NCBI GenBank assembly: GCA_008711295.1
Contig: VUYV01000124.1
Location: forward strand, 2,405,429 to 2,469,428
Reading direction: 5' to 3'
DNA length: 64,000 nucleotides
From: Anarhynchus alexandrinus
Lineage: Eukaryota > Chordata > Aves > Charadriiformes > Charadriidae
The notes below the pieces were generated by a model that saw only the letters and a program-made list of their open reading frames with translations, was not told where the DNA came from and ran no database searches. This document shows positions 1 to 14,196 of the stretch, piece after piece; the stretch's first letter is position 1, and each line of letters starts with the position of its first letter. Made by a program: the position numbers and the translations under genes.

Positions 1-3000
1 ATGGGAACACGTTTCACCTCGCAGGGCTGCTGCGAAGCTTAATTAAGATTTGCAAAGTGCTCTGGTGCTGTATAAATGCCAGTCACTTTAATTAATAAAA
101 TGAAATGGCTGCGCACTCTTGGCTTCTTTGTTTACCTGGGTGTGAGCAGGCGGCAGCTCGCACGCTGATGTGCGACACTGCTGATATTCCACCCAGTTAT
201 GTTTTATAAACGTCCTGTTTTCCTGAAGGCACCTTGGGATCCCTTACTGACCTATTAAGGCTTGCCTCCTCCAAGGCTGGGCATCACCCTTGGAAACCAG
301 GGATGAGTAATATCAAGCCGAAGTCACGAGGACTACCTTACCGCTGCGGGTGGTCATCTGGCAGGGCATGTGGGAGGACGCAGCAGAAAGCACGTGTGTC
401 CATACGTGTTTAGCGTCCCGCTTTCTGATGCCCAGGAGGCAGAACAAGCTGCCTGCCTATGCCCGGACCCGGGGGGGCTCAGTGGTGTGTAATGTCAGTG
501 GTGGACATCAGCTCAGGTTAAGCACTGCTCAGTGGTGGGAAGGCTGTGATGTGCAGGAGAGGTCTGTGGTGGTAAGGCAGGGATGGGGAGTGGGTCAGGG
601 TCCAGGCTGTGTCAGTAGGGTACGTGCAGCCATGTGCAGCTGTGATGCACAGGTGCCTGCAGTGTAGCTCAAGCAGGGACCGGGGGCAAGACCCTCAGCT
701 AAAAAGCAGCTCCTTGATGGAGGAGGGGTTCCCTGCTGAGGCTCTGGAGGAGACCTGTTTAGGGGAGGCTCTGCTGAGGCGGCTTCTGGCTCGCTCCTTC
801 ACGACAGGTCTCATCGGCCAGCTGGCCTGGACCACAGAGAGCTGGGGCAGCTCACTCTGGGCCCTTAGTGGTGGGCAATGTGAGGAGGACCAAAGCAGCC
901 CGTGGAAATGGCTTTTCTTTCCTTTTCCTTAGTTTTCCCTGATCATGTTCAAGGAAGGATTTTGCCAGCTACATCATCTGCATCTTTATAGAAAAGGCTT
1001 ATTTCACATTCATGAGAGCCAAAAATGTCCAGGAGTGAGAAGCCAGGAAGAAGCTTGTTAAGAGATTTTTTTCCTCAGTCTTCCAGATGCCAAATACTCC
1101 AGAGAGTGCTCTCAGGTCTGTCCCTTAGTGCCTGGCCCAGATCTTCAGCAGTTGCTGTGTCCAGTGCCACGCGAACCAGGGTTGCTTCTTTCTGCAGTGA
1201 CCCAGTATTGTCCCATGCTGGTCCAACAAGAGCAACCCAGAGATCAACAGCCCTGCATTTCTGGCTGCTCTAGATCTGGATCTGAGCATCCTTCCTCTGA
1301 AAAAGAAAACCAAAACACAAGATCTGCAGTCTCTGAGTTTTCAGTGGGTTTGGCTCCACATCTGGAAAATGCACCGTGGTTATCTCTGTGAGCACTCTGC
1401 TCTCTGTGTGACTAAGGATAAGTTGTTCAAAGAGGAGTTCTAAATAAATGACGGTAGGAGGGAGGGAGAATCTGCATGAGTGCTGTCTGTTCTTGGGCAG
1501 GTATCTCAGATGAAAGTTGGTGGAAGGAGCCCTCTGAGAGCCCTTTCTTGGAGTTATTAATAACCCAGCTTTGCCCAAACGCTTGTCTGGTGTAGACACT
1601 GGGGACAAGGCTTCCTCTTCTATTTCTTTCTTTTTTGGTTGTTTGTGGGAATTGAATGCTGTTCCCCTTGTGAGGTATAGTTCCTTGTTTGTGGCTCAGA
1701 CCTGTCCCTCTCCTTTGCACCAAGAAGGGTGGGTCAGCAGTGGAACCCCATCCGTACAGTGGTACCAAGATGTTGTCTTTCAGCCCTTCCATCTGAGTGT
1801 AACTGCAGCATGGATGGGTCAATACCATAAAGACCTCACAGACGGCTTCATTTTTCTCTCCTGCTGTTGGTTTCAATCCTCAGACGTTAGGCCAAATGGA
1901 TAGTTTTCTGAATATGCAAGTTTCCCACCACCCTGTCCAAGGCCAAGCCTGTGGAGAACACCTCGTTTGATGGATCCAGGGTCCTTCTGCCTCCTCCTCT
2001 CTTCCTTTCCTCTTCACCATGGCCTCCTGGGCAGGAACAAGGAGGAAAGAAGATATTCTGCCTAATGTTCACCCCCACCTCAGACTTGCCCCCATCTGTG
2101 TGTGATGGTGCTGCCGAAGGCGCTGCAGGCTGGCACACTAGTGCATCCTCTCCTGGAGGAAACAGTGTGGGCAGGCAGGAGATCCTGTGTCTCCTGGTGA
2201 AGATGATGTTTAAGCACGTAGGTATCAGTGTTGGTACACTCTGTTAGCATGCATTGCTGTGTGTATCTCCACACCTATCATTTGTACTATAGAGAAGCAT
2301 TACCTCTTATCTGGAAGTCTGCACCACAGGGAAGAGTAGGCGTATGTGTAGATGACTGCCTTTTATGAGCTGCCAAAGGTTCATACGTGCAGCCCGCTGG
2401 GGTGCTTGTACTTGAACACCAGGTGCATCTCTCTCTTTTCCACCCCAACCCTCTGGGTCGGAGTTTTCTGGGTGATTTCTCAGCAGTCACCTCTGTGGTG
2501 GACAAAAACTGACCTTTGGCATCTGATTATTGCACCACGGTTCAGGCTTCTAAGCAGAAATCCGTATCATCTTTCTGCCCTTGCAGAATACGGATAACTC
2601 AAAGCGCGGGCGGCAGCGAAGGATCAGGGTACTCACGGACTCTCATATTGCTTCTTACTCATCTCTGTGTGACCCTGATGTTATATCACAGCTTAATATG
2701 TTGTCCAGAATGTAATGTGTTAGCATAGTAGCAAATACCGGGGAGAGTCACAAGATCAAATTAAACTCCATGCCACTGACAGATTTGATTTCAGGAGTGA
2801 ATTTACTGCAGAGGATGGATATATAGAGTTGAATTCTGAGGCCAGTATGAATTTCAAAAGTATAAGCTGGCTCTCTAAAGACTGATGGGAATATATTAAT
2901 ATTTTTACATTTTATATAGCCATTTCTGCTAATAGTGATCATAATATGCTGTTGTTTAAAAAGGCGATCAACAGGCAGATCCAGCACAGATAACCCTTAA

Positions 3001-4284
3001 ACAGGTTATTGCGTTTTGCAAACCTGGATGTCAATACTAGATTAGCCATGTAGCTTGTTTGTACACTAAGGAACAAAATTTTACCTAATTATGTTGCTTC
3101 TTTAAACATGTATGTAAGCCAAGTATCTACTTAGTGTCTCTACTGTGGTTTGCACCAGTTTAAGGCTGTCAGATTTTAACCCCGGTTGAGTTAAAGCACT
3201 GCATTTTCTTCTGTGGACAAAGTGAGTAAGAACGAGTACAAACTACTTGGAAGTAGTACGTGTCATTCCGTGGTAAACAGTTCTTTGAGTCAATGTTACG
3301 AGACTCTCAACACCTCCTACAGAAAGTACAAAGGAACGAGCTTTCCTGGTGACATCTCCATTGGTGAGAAGGTGAGTGGCCAGTGTAGGACACCTGCCAG
3401 CCTGGAGACGAGGTGAAACCACAGAAGTCCATCAGGAGGTTTAGCTCCTTTTAGAGGCATCCAGACCTCGTAGGGGACATCGAGAGAGGTAGGCAAAAAG
3501 CCACACCACCACCGTCAGTGATGGGGCTTCAGAGTTCAGCCCACCTTTTCTCAGAAATATCCTCATTAGAGGACCGGTGATGCACAGTGGTTCAGCTGCG
3601 ATGGAAATGCAGTGGAGGCCTCATTATTGCAGGACTAGCTGGTACCATACAAAGCAAGTACAGAAGCCTTGGTTTTGGTCCTTACTGGGTAGCGCTGCTC
3701 AGTCTGCAAAGAGTCAGTGGCTTTGGCTGAAGTCAGAGCGGCATAAAGGTGTGGGACGTGCTCCTGGCTGCAGAACAAAGGCAGCGAGCCCGAAAGGTGA
3801 TCTCAAAGGATTTGATTAAAAGCGTAGCCAGAATTGGAGTGTTTAAACGAGTTCAGACCTCTTCAGAGAGGCTGAGGCTGGAACTTCACTTCAAGAGGCC
3901 TGGTGTTGCCAGTATGATGCTGAACGCGATACGCACACTGTGAAAACAGCATTAGTCTACTTAGCCTTTTCGCTGTCCAGGCGTGGAAATGCAAAGAGCA
4001 GTGAAAAGTTAAAAAGCGAAAGAAACTCCTTTGAAATCTCAGGAGTGGGCTTCAGTTCAGACACTAGCAACAAAAGTTCAGACAGCATTTTTTTTCTTGC
4101 TATAATAACACTTTACTCCCAGGAGCATTGGCTGAGAAACTCAAAAAAAACCACCATATATTCACTGACCGATTTCAACTTCTCAGAAATATTGCGTTGG
4201 CCATCTCACCGTTGCCTGGAGGGCCCTGCAGGCCCTGTGAGCAAGGAGGAAAGGTGGCTCATCTCTCTGGAGAAGGGAGCCTGC

Positions 4285-4595
4285 AGCGAGCGTGCCGGGT
4301 GTCCGGAGGCTCCTGCGAGCTGCCTGCGCTCAGGACCAGCGCTCTGCCACGTCCCCTGGCCCAGACCGAGCAGTTTTGACGGGTGTTTTGGCTGCACTAG
4401 AGGACCTGCCTCCTCGTAAGGCACTTCTTCGTCAAAGCTGGGGTGCCCGGTCTTAGTCGCAGAGCTGCGAGCAGCGAGGCCGTGGGAGCGGGAGCGTTTC
4501 CACGATCGGGGAGTTGCGGGGCTGCTGACTCACTGTGCATGCCAGCGGCGCTGCTCTGCCATCCCCAGCGCGGAGGGGGAGGGAGGCGAAGCCAC
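4285..4595. promoter_or_regulatory. CpG-dense patch inside the intron
   Basis: I count roughly 28 CpG dinucleotides in about 310 bases, far more than in the sequence around it. A TGACTCA (AP-1-like) motif lies at about 4526-4532. No TATA box or coding exon is visible, so its role is unknown. Confidence 0.35.
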
Positions 4596-6828
4596 TGCAA
4601 AGATTGGTTGAGAGATAAGGTCACCTAGTGCCTCCGGTCACCAAATCGAAGTAGCTGGGATTTTCACCATGTCGTTTGCCCACACGGAGAAGAAAGAAGC
4701 AAAACCCTTTACGTGCTATCCACAGATAGGTCCCCCTCTTAACAGCCCTGACTTCGTTCAGATGCCCGATTTAAAACTACGTGTATCAGGAAGATTTAAT
4801 TAGCGTTGAGCTGGCCTCCTTTGATGCGCCAGGTGAGATTAGCCCACTGCCAGTCGTGCTGAGGCACGTGACGTGTTTGGCACAGTGTCCTGGAACATCC
4901 TCTGGTTTGTCAGGCATAGGCGTCCTCTCTTCCAGCAAGAGGCATATCCCACTCTAAATCTCGTGCTCAGGATCAAGAACGCGTTACTGCGGTGCTTGTG
5001 GTTAATTGTCCCCGGGCTTGAACTGTAAACGCCACGGTGCCGTGACATTTGCTCTGCCAGGCGCAGCCCGTGGCAGGCGGCGGAGTGACTTCTCGCAGGA
5101 GCAAGGGACCTCCCCAGGCATTGCCCCCTCCCTCTCTACACGCAGGGTACCTTTCAGCAGCTCGCTGCGGCCGACAGGGCCACACGGCAGCGGGTACCTT
5201 GGAAGAAGCAAACCACTAAACCCTACCAAGACAAAACTCCGTGCTGCATCCAGAGCCCGCAGGAAGGATGGGAGTGATAACAAAGCACACGTGACAAGCG
5301 TTAGTCACGTTGCTAATGAAGGGCTAGGAGGCACTCGCAGACCCTGAATAGATGAAGGCTGCTCATGTGGATTTTTCTGGCCCTGAAGTTAAAGAAACAT
5401 GAGAGATCTTGTTCTTACAAGATTTCAGGTCAGGTTTTTCTATCAGAGATGCATCTATTCAGAATAACCATGTAAGGGAACTCTTCAAAGTGAGCTGAAA
5501 ATGAAGGAGGTTTGGGAATTCCTCTTCTTTTGCTTTTGAAAATCATCCACCAGGATGGCAACTGGGGATTTTCTTGAGCTGATCCTCTTGACATTCTTAA
5601 CTTCCCCATCATCTTCCTCTTCCAGCCTCTTAGTTCTTGATCCCATTCCTTCCCTGAGGTAAATACAATGCCGGGGCTAATTATTTAAAAAGGAAATATT
5701 TAGCGAAGACCATAGGAAGAGTATGAGGTGAAAGTCTTTCAGTGCAGTGGGCACAGCTGCCTGATTAGAGCACCCTGCCCAACATGACGCTTGTTCTGTT
5801 CACTTGCTTTCTTTACAGACCCTGTGATAGATGAGTTGCAGTGGTCCTTGCGTGGTTTGTATTCCTCTGCCTGGCATTTTTTGTGGCTCCTTTTACACGT
5901 TTCAAATCTGCCATCAAAAGGAGCCACAGGAGAGCCTGGTGCAGACAGACAGGCTCAGGCTTTTTTGTAGCCCAGCTGGTCAAAAATAGTCTCAGGAAAT
6001 TCTGTGAGTCTTGGACGGGAGTAGAAAGAGCAGGGCAGGTCACTGTTTAAAAAGTGACAGATGCTTTGCCATTGCGACAGCAGCCTGTCTGGCGACCATG
6101 TAGGGATGCTCTGCAGGCCACCGGTGCCCCACAGACCATGGTCTAAGAGCCACTGTCTGCCATATGGATTTTTAATAACTCAGCCTTCGTGTTTTTTCAA
6201 TCACTGAAATATTTAGCATCCTTTTACCGTTCTGCATTGGCCGCTCTAGTTCAAAATCCCAGGAGTGCAAGGTTTGACTTTTCTCTCAACAATTTTCAGC
6301 CTTCATAACGAGCAGGTTGTATTTTCCTTTCAGAACAGAGGGATAAGCAGTCATTTCCCTTAATCTGCTCGTGGAAGTCCAGCCAGTGGTTTAATCCATG
6401 TCAGAACAGGGGTCACCAATCCTCTTTCCCCTGCGGACATGTCATTGAATCAGGGGAACCGAGGGGGGGACCGTTCCCTGTGTTTATCCAGTGGGATAGC
6501 AAGCATTTTCAGGACCGAAGGAGGTAGGTACCCATGTGTTAATTAAATACATGCAGGCCAGTGCAACCGAGCTCACAGCCAGAGACATTATTGCTACCAT
6601 CAGCTCAAGTCTTACAGGCCATTGCATGAGTCCCAGACACAGTGTCAGCTTGCACACACTCTGCTTGTAATAGTTTTCTCACAGAATTCCCAGCATATGC
6701 CACTGTTGCTGGGCCATTTCTGGTTTGTCGTAGTCTTTGGGGAATGGTTATGCCTTTGGAGGGAGGAATCTCACACTGCTCATTTCTAGAGCACTTGACA
6801 TCTGAACGTCCTGTTTATTCACAGGTTT

Positions 6829-7575
6829 CACAGAATCACAGAGTACCTGAGGCTGGATGGGGTCTCTGGAGGTCATCTGGTCCAATCCCCCTGCTCAAGT
6901 AGAGCCACCTAGAGCCAGTTGCCCAGGAACTTGTCCAGATGGCTGTTGACTGTCTCCAAGGATGGAGACGCCACAGCCTCTCTGGGCAACCTGTGCCGGT
7001 GCTCAGTAATGCTCACAGTAAAAGAGTGTTCAGGGGGAACCTCATGTGTTTCAGTGTGTGCCCATTGCCTCTTGTCCTGTCACTGGGCACCACTGAAAAG
7101 AGCCCGGCTCCATCCCCTTTGCACCCTCCCTTCAGGTATTTATATACATTGATGAGATCCCCCTGAACCTTCTCTTCTCCAGGCTGAACAGTCCCAGCTC
7201 TCTCAGCCTTTCCTCATGGGTGAGATGCTTCAGTCCCATAATCATCTTCATGGTCCTTTGTTGGATTCTCTCCAGCATGTCCATGTCTCTCTTGTACTGG
7301 GGAGCTCAGAACTGGACACAATATTCCAGGTGTGACCTTGGCAGCACTGAATAAAGCAGAAGTATCATCTCTCTTGAGCTGCTGGCAATACTCCTGCTTA
7401 CTCAGCCCAGAACATAATTAGCTGCCTTTGCCCCAAGGGCATATTTGTGGCTCATGGTCAACTTCATGATCACCAGGACCCCCAGATCCTTTTCTGCCAA
7501 GCCGCTTTCCAGCCAGGCAGCCCCTACCATGTACTGCTGGTTGGGGTTGTTCCTCCCCAAGTGCAGTTTCTGTCT
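6829..7575 (-). mobile_element. CR1 LINE fragment, 3' end (minus strand)
   Basis: The left edge CACAGAATCACAG is the inverted CR1 3' tail. It is followed by the GGTCATCTGGTCCAATCCCC and TGGACACAATATTCCAG landmarks of CR1 3' sequence and ends near the CCTCCCCAAGTGCAG landmark. The fragment covers the C-terminal part of the reverse-transcriptase frame plus the 3' UTR, with frameshifts, so it is dead. The 5' truncation is typical of CR1 insertion. Confidence 0.93.
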
Positions 7576-10500
7576 CATTCGGTATGTTCACCCACACCAT
7601 GGTAAAAACATTCAGCGTGTGAGTAAGAAATAAGTATTCATCAGTTGGTCACCCTCCACGATGCTATGGTCCTCAGTAAAGGTCACAAAGCAAAGAGAAA
7701 TGGTTACTGGTACCCAGACACACCAGCACCCAGCATCACACATGAGGCTGCTGCCTGGAGGGTGCTCCCCAGGAGCCGTGGAAGAAGAGCAGCTCTGAAT
7801 TGCACTGGCAGAGTTTCAGGGTTATATCTGGAGTCCTGGGCTTGGCTGATGGGGCACAGGACAGGTGAAAAAGGCAGTGTGCTGATCAGGCCTCTGCTTT
7901 CACAGCTTTGAGCTCTATTTCCTTGTTTTTCTCAAAGCCAGTCTAGCACTTTTCTTAGGAAATCAATTATGTACCCATCTTTCACATAGCCATGAACCTC
8001 CTGAACCTGCTCTCTCCCTTTTCTCTTGCCCCTTTCTATTGCAGTGCTGCTTAGCAAGGAAAGTCAGCTCCCACCTGTAGCCATGGAGCTCTGCATTTGG
8101 GACCACGACAGAGCTCTGTGAAGAAACAATTTTATATCTGGCTTGGAAATGAAAATACCAGCTGAGAGAACACCCGCTAAGAGTTCAAGTACAGCCCCAT
8201 GGGGTGAGGAGAGATTGAGCAGACCCTCCCACTGCTTCTCTGAAAGCTGATTTTCACCCCTTAGCCCAGGTGGGAGCAGGCAAGGGCTGCCCTAACTGGT
8301 GCCAGTTGGGGAGAGAGCAAGTGCTGCCTGGTCCAGCCCTCCCTTCCCCTGCTGCAGTGATAACAGAGACAGCCACGGTGGTGTAAGCACCACCTAAGTC
8401 CTGACACCAAAGAGAGTCTCCATCCAGGACTGGTAGGGGTTGTGTATACTCAACGAGCAGTCTGGAGGAGCTACAGCCAAAGCTCTCAAGCAGAGGTAAC
8501 AAAATGAAGAGGTAAGCGGGAGCTGTGTCTATGCACCATCTTGTGGGGTGGTTGGGGTGCAGAAAAGATAAAACCTCTCTTTTTAAGCCTTTAATTCTGA
8601 ACATGTCTGTGCTGTGACTGCAGCTTGTAGAAGGAGACCTGAGAGTTTGAAAGCAGTTGCAGTAGCTTGGAGAGCAATGCAGTCACTTAGTTTTTACTCA
8701 AATTTGCAGGTAGCTTTTAGCCCGTGAGGCGCTCTGCGCTGCTGTGGCTACGTTGCTAGCAGCCCCCGATCTAGCTGGTGGTAGCCAACATGAGTAGCTT
8801 CACACCAGCTATAGTTACAGCATCAATTGCAGTATAGATGCAGCCCTCAGCACGCAAGCCTGAAAATATTGGCCGGTCTACCCATATGTAAATCTCCGTG
8901 CATATATTTATTTGTGTCAGGAACTAAATTAAATAGAAATGGATGGCTTGCCAGGACTATAAAAATGTCAGGTATTCAGAAGAGCCCCATCTCTGCAAGA
9001 GCATTTGAAATATTGCATATATATTGGAGGGGATTAGAGCCAAATGAGAAGACACCAGACAGAGCAATAAACTCAGCCTTGCAGCCTGTTGTGTCAGGGT
9101 TTAGGAGAAAAGAGACTGCAGATCCACCTTGCGACAAACAGAAGTTACTCTTAGGGAGCATAGCACACTCCTGGGGTGTAGGAATGGACACAACTTCACT
9201 ATGTTTATGTGAGACACTTTTTCCCCACATCGAGCTTAACAGACAAGGTCTCTTTCATGAGTTCATGCTCAGCTTCTTCAGAAAATGACGTTAAAACAGG
9301 GGTAGGTTTCTGACATGGGGTGGGAAGAGAATGTGGCACACTAGCAATAGCGTGGGAGCTGGTATAAGTCCTCAGGACTGTTTTCTTTACGGCTTCAAGC
9401 TAATGATTTTCCCTTTGACAATTTAGAAATATGGTGCCCTGAGCAGCTAGATTGAAAAACAAAACCCAAAAGGACAAAAGCAAACCTTCCCCTCGCCCCT
9501 AGCCCCAGGACTGAGCTGGCTGGGATAAGAGAACATGGGGGAGAGCCAGATACTTGCATAGACTGAATCCCATTTCTCATTCAGCCTGTAGATTTTCTGC
9601 TGTTGCTACTTTAGTTTTTGTCTGATATTTCCTCCTCTTCCATCACAGAGATTATTTTTCCTTCCCTTTCACAAAACAATAGCTAACAGGGCTCTTCTGC
9701 CTATAAATGTCTTCATTTTGGATAATAAGCTGAGGCTCAGTTTAGGCATCATCTCTTAGCTACCTTATGTGGAAGACAGGCTTTTATCCAAGACATACAC
9801 TACAAATCTGTCACCTTTGGTACTTCTGGCAGGCTGTTCTCCAGAGATGATCAGGACTCAAATGAGAGAATCACTTATGTGTGAGATGCAGACCAGAGTC
9901 TCTTGTTAAGCATGCTTTAACAGAAGCTTCATCTCTAGCTCATTCTCTAAAGTCCAGAGTATTTAAAAAAAAAAAAATAATAGTGAGATGATTTTATTAT
10001 CTCTTTCCTCTCCTGTTGCCTGACCCAAATGCAACAACAGCATGCAAGGAGAGTGTCATCTACTACAGACTTCCCTTTGCAGCCAGCACAGCAGATTGTG
10101 TGCCTATTCATAAGACAAAATAGCACAAAAAAATACTTCCCTTTATTTTTGGGTGTAGTCTTGTGTTACGAGCTCTTGAAAAACAAGCCAAATACAAAGC
10201 AAAGCTTGACCCCTCCTTGCCCGCATGTTACTGGTGTTTGAAGAGCAGTAAAGCAGTAGAGATGCATTTGCAAGTGGTTCAAAACCATGGCATGTTCTCC
10301 AAGCCTTGGGCCCAGCTTTGAGCGCTCTCTCTGGGCTCCAGACAAGAAGCAGGCTGCCTAGTTCTTAGCTGGTAGGTTTAAAGATGTGCCTTGTCAATAA
10401 GTTCAGCTCTAGCTCTGGTGGACCTGGCTACACCGGGTTTCCGTACAGGAGCCAACATGGTCCTGCTCAGAGGGGTTCATTCCTGATGTGTTGGTGCAGC

Positions 10501-12589
10501 CATGGCGAGCTATGTGCGCTTCTGCTTTATGGGATGGGAGTTTCAGCCACTGAAATCTCTCTGGACAATCTGATTAGATGCATCAGACCCTGGCAGTGCT
10601 CATGCATCATTTTGCATCCCTAGCTGCCATCTACAGGAACCCTTGTCTAGGGAAGGGTCTTCTCCCCACATAGGAGCCGCAGGAGCTCTGTGGTGCCTGC
10701 TGGACACTGGGTGGGAGCCACAGATCCTTCCTTAATTCTTCCTTTGGTTCCCATCTCATTAAGCATGCTGCAAGGGTAAATGCATGAAAGCGTGCAAGAC
10801 ATCAGGATGTTAAGGGTCCTGTAAGAGACCAGATTGCTTGAAACGGCTGTGGCCTTCCTATTCTCAGCAAGCCTGTGAGCTCTGCCAGCGAGCCTCATCA
10901 CTGATAACAAGCAGAGGTCTAAGGGTGCGTGGCTAGGTTTTATCATTCTTGACAGATCTGCTGACTTTTTTGTTTGTGAGAGCTGGGGACGCAGCAGGGC
11001 TCCCGAGCGGACTAAAGAGCTGAGCTGATACCAGCCTTCGTTTGGGTTATGTGCCATGTGTCCCCTGCCTTGGTGTCACGCTGTGGGACACCCTCCCGCC
11101 AGCGGAGAGAGAAGGTCCGTGGCAGCTGAGCTTGTCCCCCTCTTCATCCCCTTTACAGGCAGCTCTCTGCCTGCCTCTGTGCTGCTGGCTGGTCCTGCGT
11201 TGGTCCTCCTGGGGATCCAAAGAACCTTGCATGGAACTGCTGGGAGTAGAGCTAGGAAGGGTGGGAAGAGAAGGAATATGGGACCAGTGCCCAGGAAAAC
11301 TGCCCTGCTAAGAGCATGCCTAAGAAAAATCCTGGAAAGGGAAAGAACGCAAAAAAGCACACAGGATGTCTGAGGCCAGGTGGCTGAGCTGCCTGGTGAG
11401 GTGGAAACCTGCCAGAGTTCTCTGCCTCACTGTGAGGTGTGAAAACAACCCACGTGCAAAGCCTGTGAGAGTTGCTTTGGGGCCAAAAAAGGCGTTATCT
11501 TATTTTGTATGTGTAGTAAAGCAAGATTTCCAGCCTGTCTGGGAATGATGGTGCTCAGCAGCATGGCTGGAGGAGGGCAGGCAGGAGAGGTGGTGCTTTG
11601 GGATGCACCCTCTGGGGCATCTTTTCTGCTCCCGTTCTCAAGGGCTCTGCAGGGGAGACTCTCTGGTGGCTTACATGGTTTTGGTTCCTGCAGTGTGCCC
11701 GGCCATCTCCAAACCTGCTGTGCTTTTCTTATGTCCTTGCTAGACTGGCCTGGGCTCTTGCTCTTTGAAAGAGACCAGGAGTGCCTTCGTATTTCCTAAA
11801 AGCTAACACCTACCCTTGCTGTAAGACTGAGGTCAGTTTTCACAGGAACTTTCCTCAGGCAGGCTCTCCTCAGTCATGGAGAGGACTGAACAGACGTTCA
11901 GGAACCTTCTTAAGGGTTTAGCCTATTATTATTAAGTTCCATGTCTTGCCATTGCCTGTGAGTGAGTGTTTGTTTCACGAGGATGTATGATCTTGTGTAG
12001 CGAGGCGGGTGATTATAGGGCAAATTATCTCTCTGTGTGCTGCCTTCCCTATGACTTGAGCTACAAATATGGCGCAACAATGGTGGAATATATCGTTGCA
12101 GCAAATATTTTAGGTTGCATCTTAAGTTGTCTGAAGCCAGAGCTGTGGTGGAGAGCTGAAGTGTTTCTAGAAGCTGATGAGGATGCCGGCTTGATTGCTT
12201 TCTTACTTTTAAGTAAAAAGTTAATTAGCTATTTATGTTGTTGCAAACTGTGATGGCCTAAGGATATGAGAGCGGCAAAGTCTCTAGGGAGAGGAAGTAT
12301 GAACCCATCTGATTGGTGTGAGTTCCCAGGAAAAGGCAATTTGAGGCCATGCAAACCTTTTTATAGGCTTAAACAGAAATCCCAAATTTGAAACTGAGTA
12401 CATTTTGGGCAGAAATCCCTTATGCTCAGAAGCTCATACAGCAATATTAGTTGAGCTAGTAAAGCATATTACCTCTCCTTAGAAACCTTGCTTCTATTTA
12501 TTTTTGCATTTCAAGCGTTCTGTCTCCCATAATATTGAAGCGTCTTGAAATATTAATGCATTCATGCTTGTGACATGCTTCAGAGGCAC

Positions 12590-12730
12590 AAGAGTGCTTG
12601 TTCCCATTTTGCAAGTGGGGGAAAAAAGTGACTTTCTTGGAGTCACGAAGGAGGACACTGGCAGAGGCAGAGCAAGGACCACATGGTGGCATCTCCAGTG
12701 CTGCAGTTCCTCTGATTAGGAAATCTAGAT
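12590..12730 (-). mobile_element. MIR-like amniote SINE remnant
   Basis: The order CCCATTTTGCAAGTGGGG, a GTGACTTTCTTGGAGTCACG block, GGCAGAGGCAGAGCAAGGAC and CCAGTGCTGCAGTTCCTC follows the inverted MIR core (cattttacag, gtgacttgcccaaggtcac, gcagagccagga, ccagtgctc). It is old and diverged. Confidence 0.6.
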
Positions 12731-14150
12731 TAAGCTAAGGAGCTTGAAATGGAAGAGGCCTGTGCTGTCACTATGTGCCATTCATAATTTAACTCCACGT
12801 TATGGGGAATGATATTGGATTGTGCTGTAATTCTAAACCGAACTTGGTCTTCATCTCAGTGAAGGTGTGGACGCCGCTGACTTCCCCATTCCCCACCAGT
12901 GCTGCACTCCAGCAGCCCAGGCACCTCCTTTGATCAAGGAGATGCTGCACCAGCTCCTCCCTCGCACCGTCATCTGTCATCCTGGAGAAGAACGTACAGA
13001 GCCTTGATGTTTGCTCATTTATTTCAGAACTTGGTGGGTTTGGGTTTTGAATTGCATTGCTGTACAGTGCAAAATGACTGCCCAGGCCTATTTCATGGCA
13101 AAAGTTATTTTTAATAGAGCTCACAAAGGGAAAGGAGAAAAATCTTGAGGAAATGTGACCACTGTGATTCAGACTACAGTTTCCTGAGAAAGCGGGTCTG
13201 TGTGAGCTAACCTGTCCACCCATCACCTTTCCAAAGAGGAGACTGGAGTGAGCTCCAGAGGCCAGCTTTCCTGAAATGGTGGGAGCCTGGTGCCACGGAG
13301 GCTGGGAGGTCCCATCAACCCCTCTGCATCCAGGCTGGGGGAGATCAGTGGTGAGGCTGCAGCCAAGCAGCCTTCTGACATGAGAAGCAGGAAGGAAGGA
13401 AAGGGGATGCCTGGACAGGCAGCATTTTCCTTCCAGCTTGGTAACCGCAGGTGGTCAGGACCAGAGCTGCTGCAGTGCTGGAGACATCTCCGCATTAGCA
13501 AACGACGGTGGCCAGTTTTCTGCACGGGTAATGACATTTTATGTCCTTAAATTTCCCCGGTGGCTTCAGCATCTTAATTTGTGGTATGGGTTTCGGTGCT
13601 GTGGGTAGTTTAACACACACCACGTTTCATCCTAGCAGCAGGCACTTTCCGTGGGGCCGAGAGAGGATTTTCTGTAACGCTTGGTGAAATGCTTAGTGTT
13701 GTCTTTCAGTGGGCTTATTAACAGGACAGGAACCTGGTTTAGCAGGAGAAGCATAACTGACGGGAGCTAATGCATACAAAATCAGCTCGTATAAGGGTTA
13801 GGTGCTTCCAAGTGATGACTTTTCACATCAACAGGAATGGCTCGTTCTGGAGAAGGGTACTGGGCAGATTGCTCTGAATTGAAGGATGCTTGAATACGAG
13901 GAGCTGAGCCGAAAGAAGTAGGAAGCAGTGACTTTGTTTTTAACGTTCAGATATATGGGTTTCAGACCAGGTTAGGGTGTCTGGCTGGGGCACTTGATTT
14001 TAGGGATGCTTTATTTTAGAGGTACTTGATTTTTGGCTAGAATTATCAATAACAAGCTGCAGTTCGGAGGGGCCTGATTTTTATGTTCCCAGTGCTACAT
14101 ACTTGGATTTGGGGGGAGGCTGGGTATTTCCTTTTCCCATGAAATTTTTC

Positions 14151-14196
14151 CATGCCTCAGTTTCTCATCAGTGAAATGAAAATGTTAATATTTACC
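14151..14196 (+). mobile_element. Short MIR-like SINE remnant
   Basis: CATGCCTCAGTTTCTCATCA followed by GTGAAATGAAAATGTTAATA resembles the conserved MIR segment (cctcagtttcctcatctgtaaaatg). Only about 45 bases are recognisable. Confidence 0.5.

Noticed and set aside
3940..4419. 159-codon + strand ORF in the first intron
   Set aside because: There is no recognised domain and no splice or promoter context, and it overlaps open frames on the other strand in GC-rich DNA.
8827..9288. 153-codon + strand ORF
   Set aside because: It does not resemble any family that I know, and it is an expected chance length in a 64-kb window.
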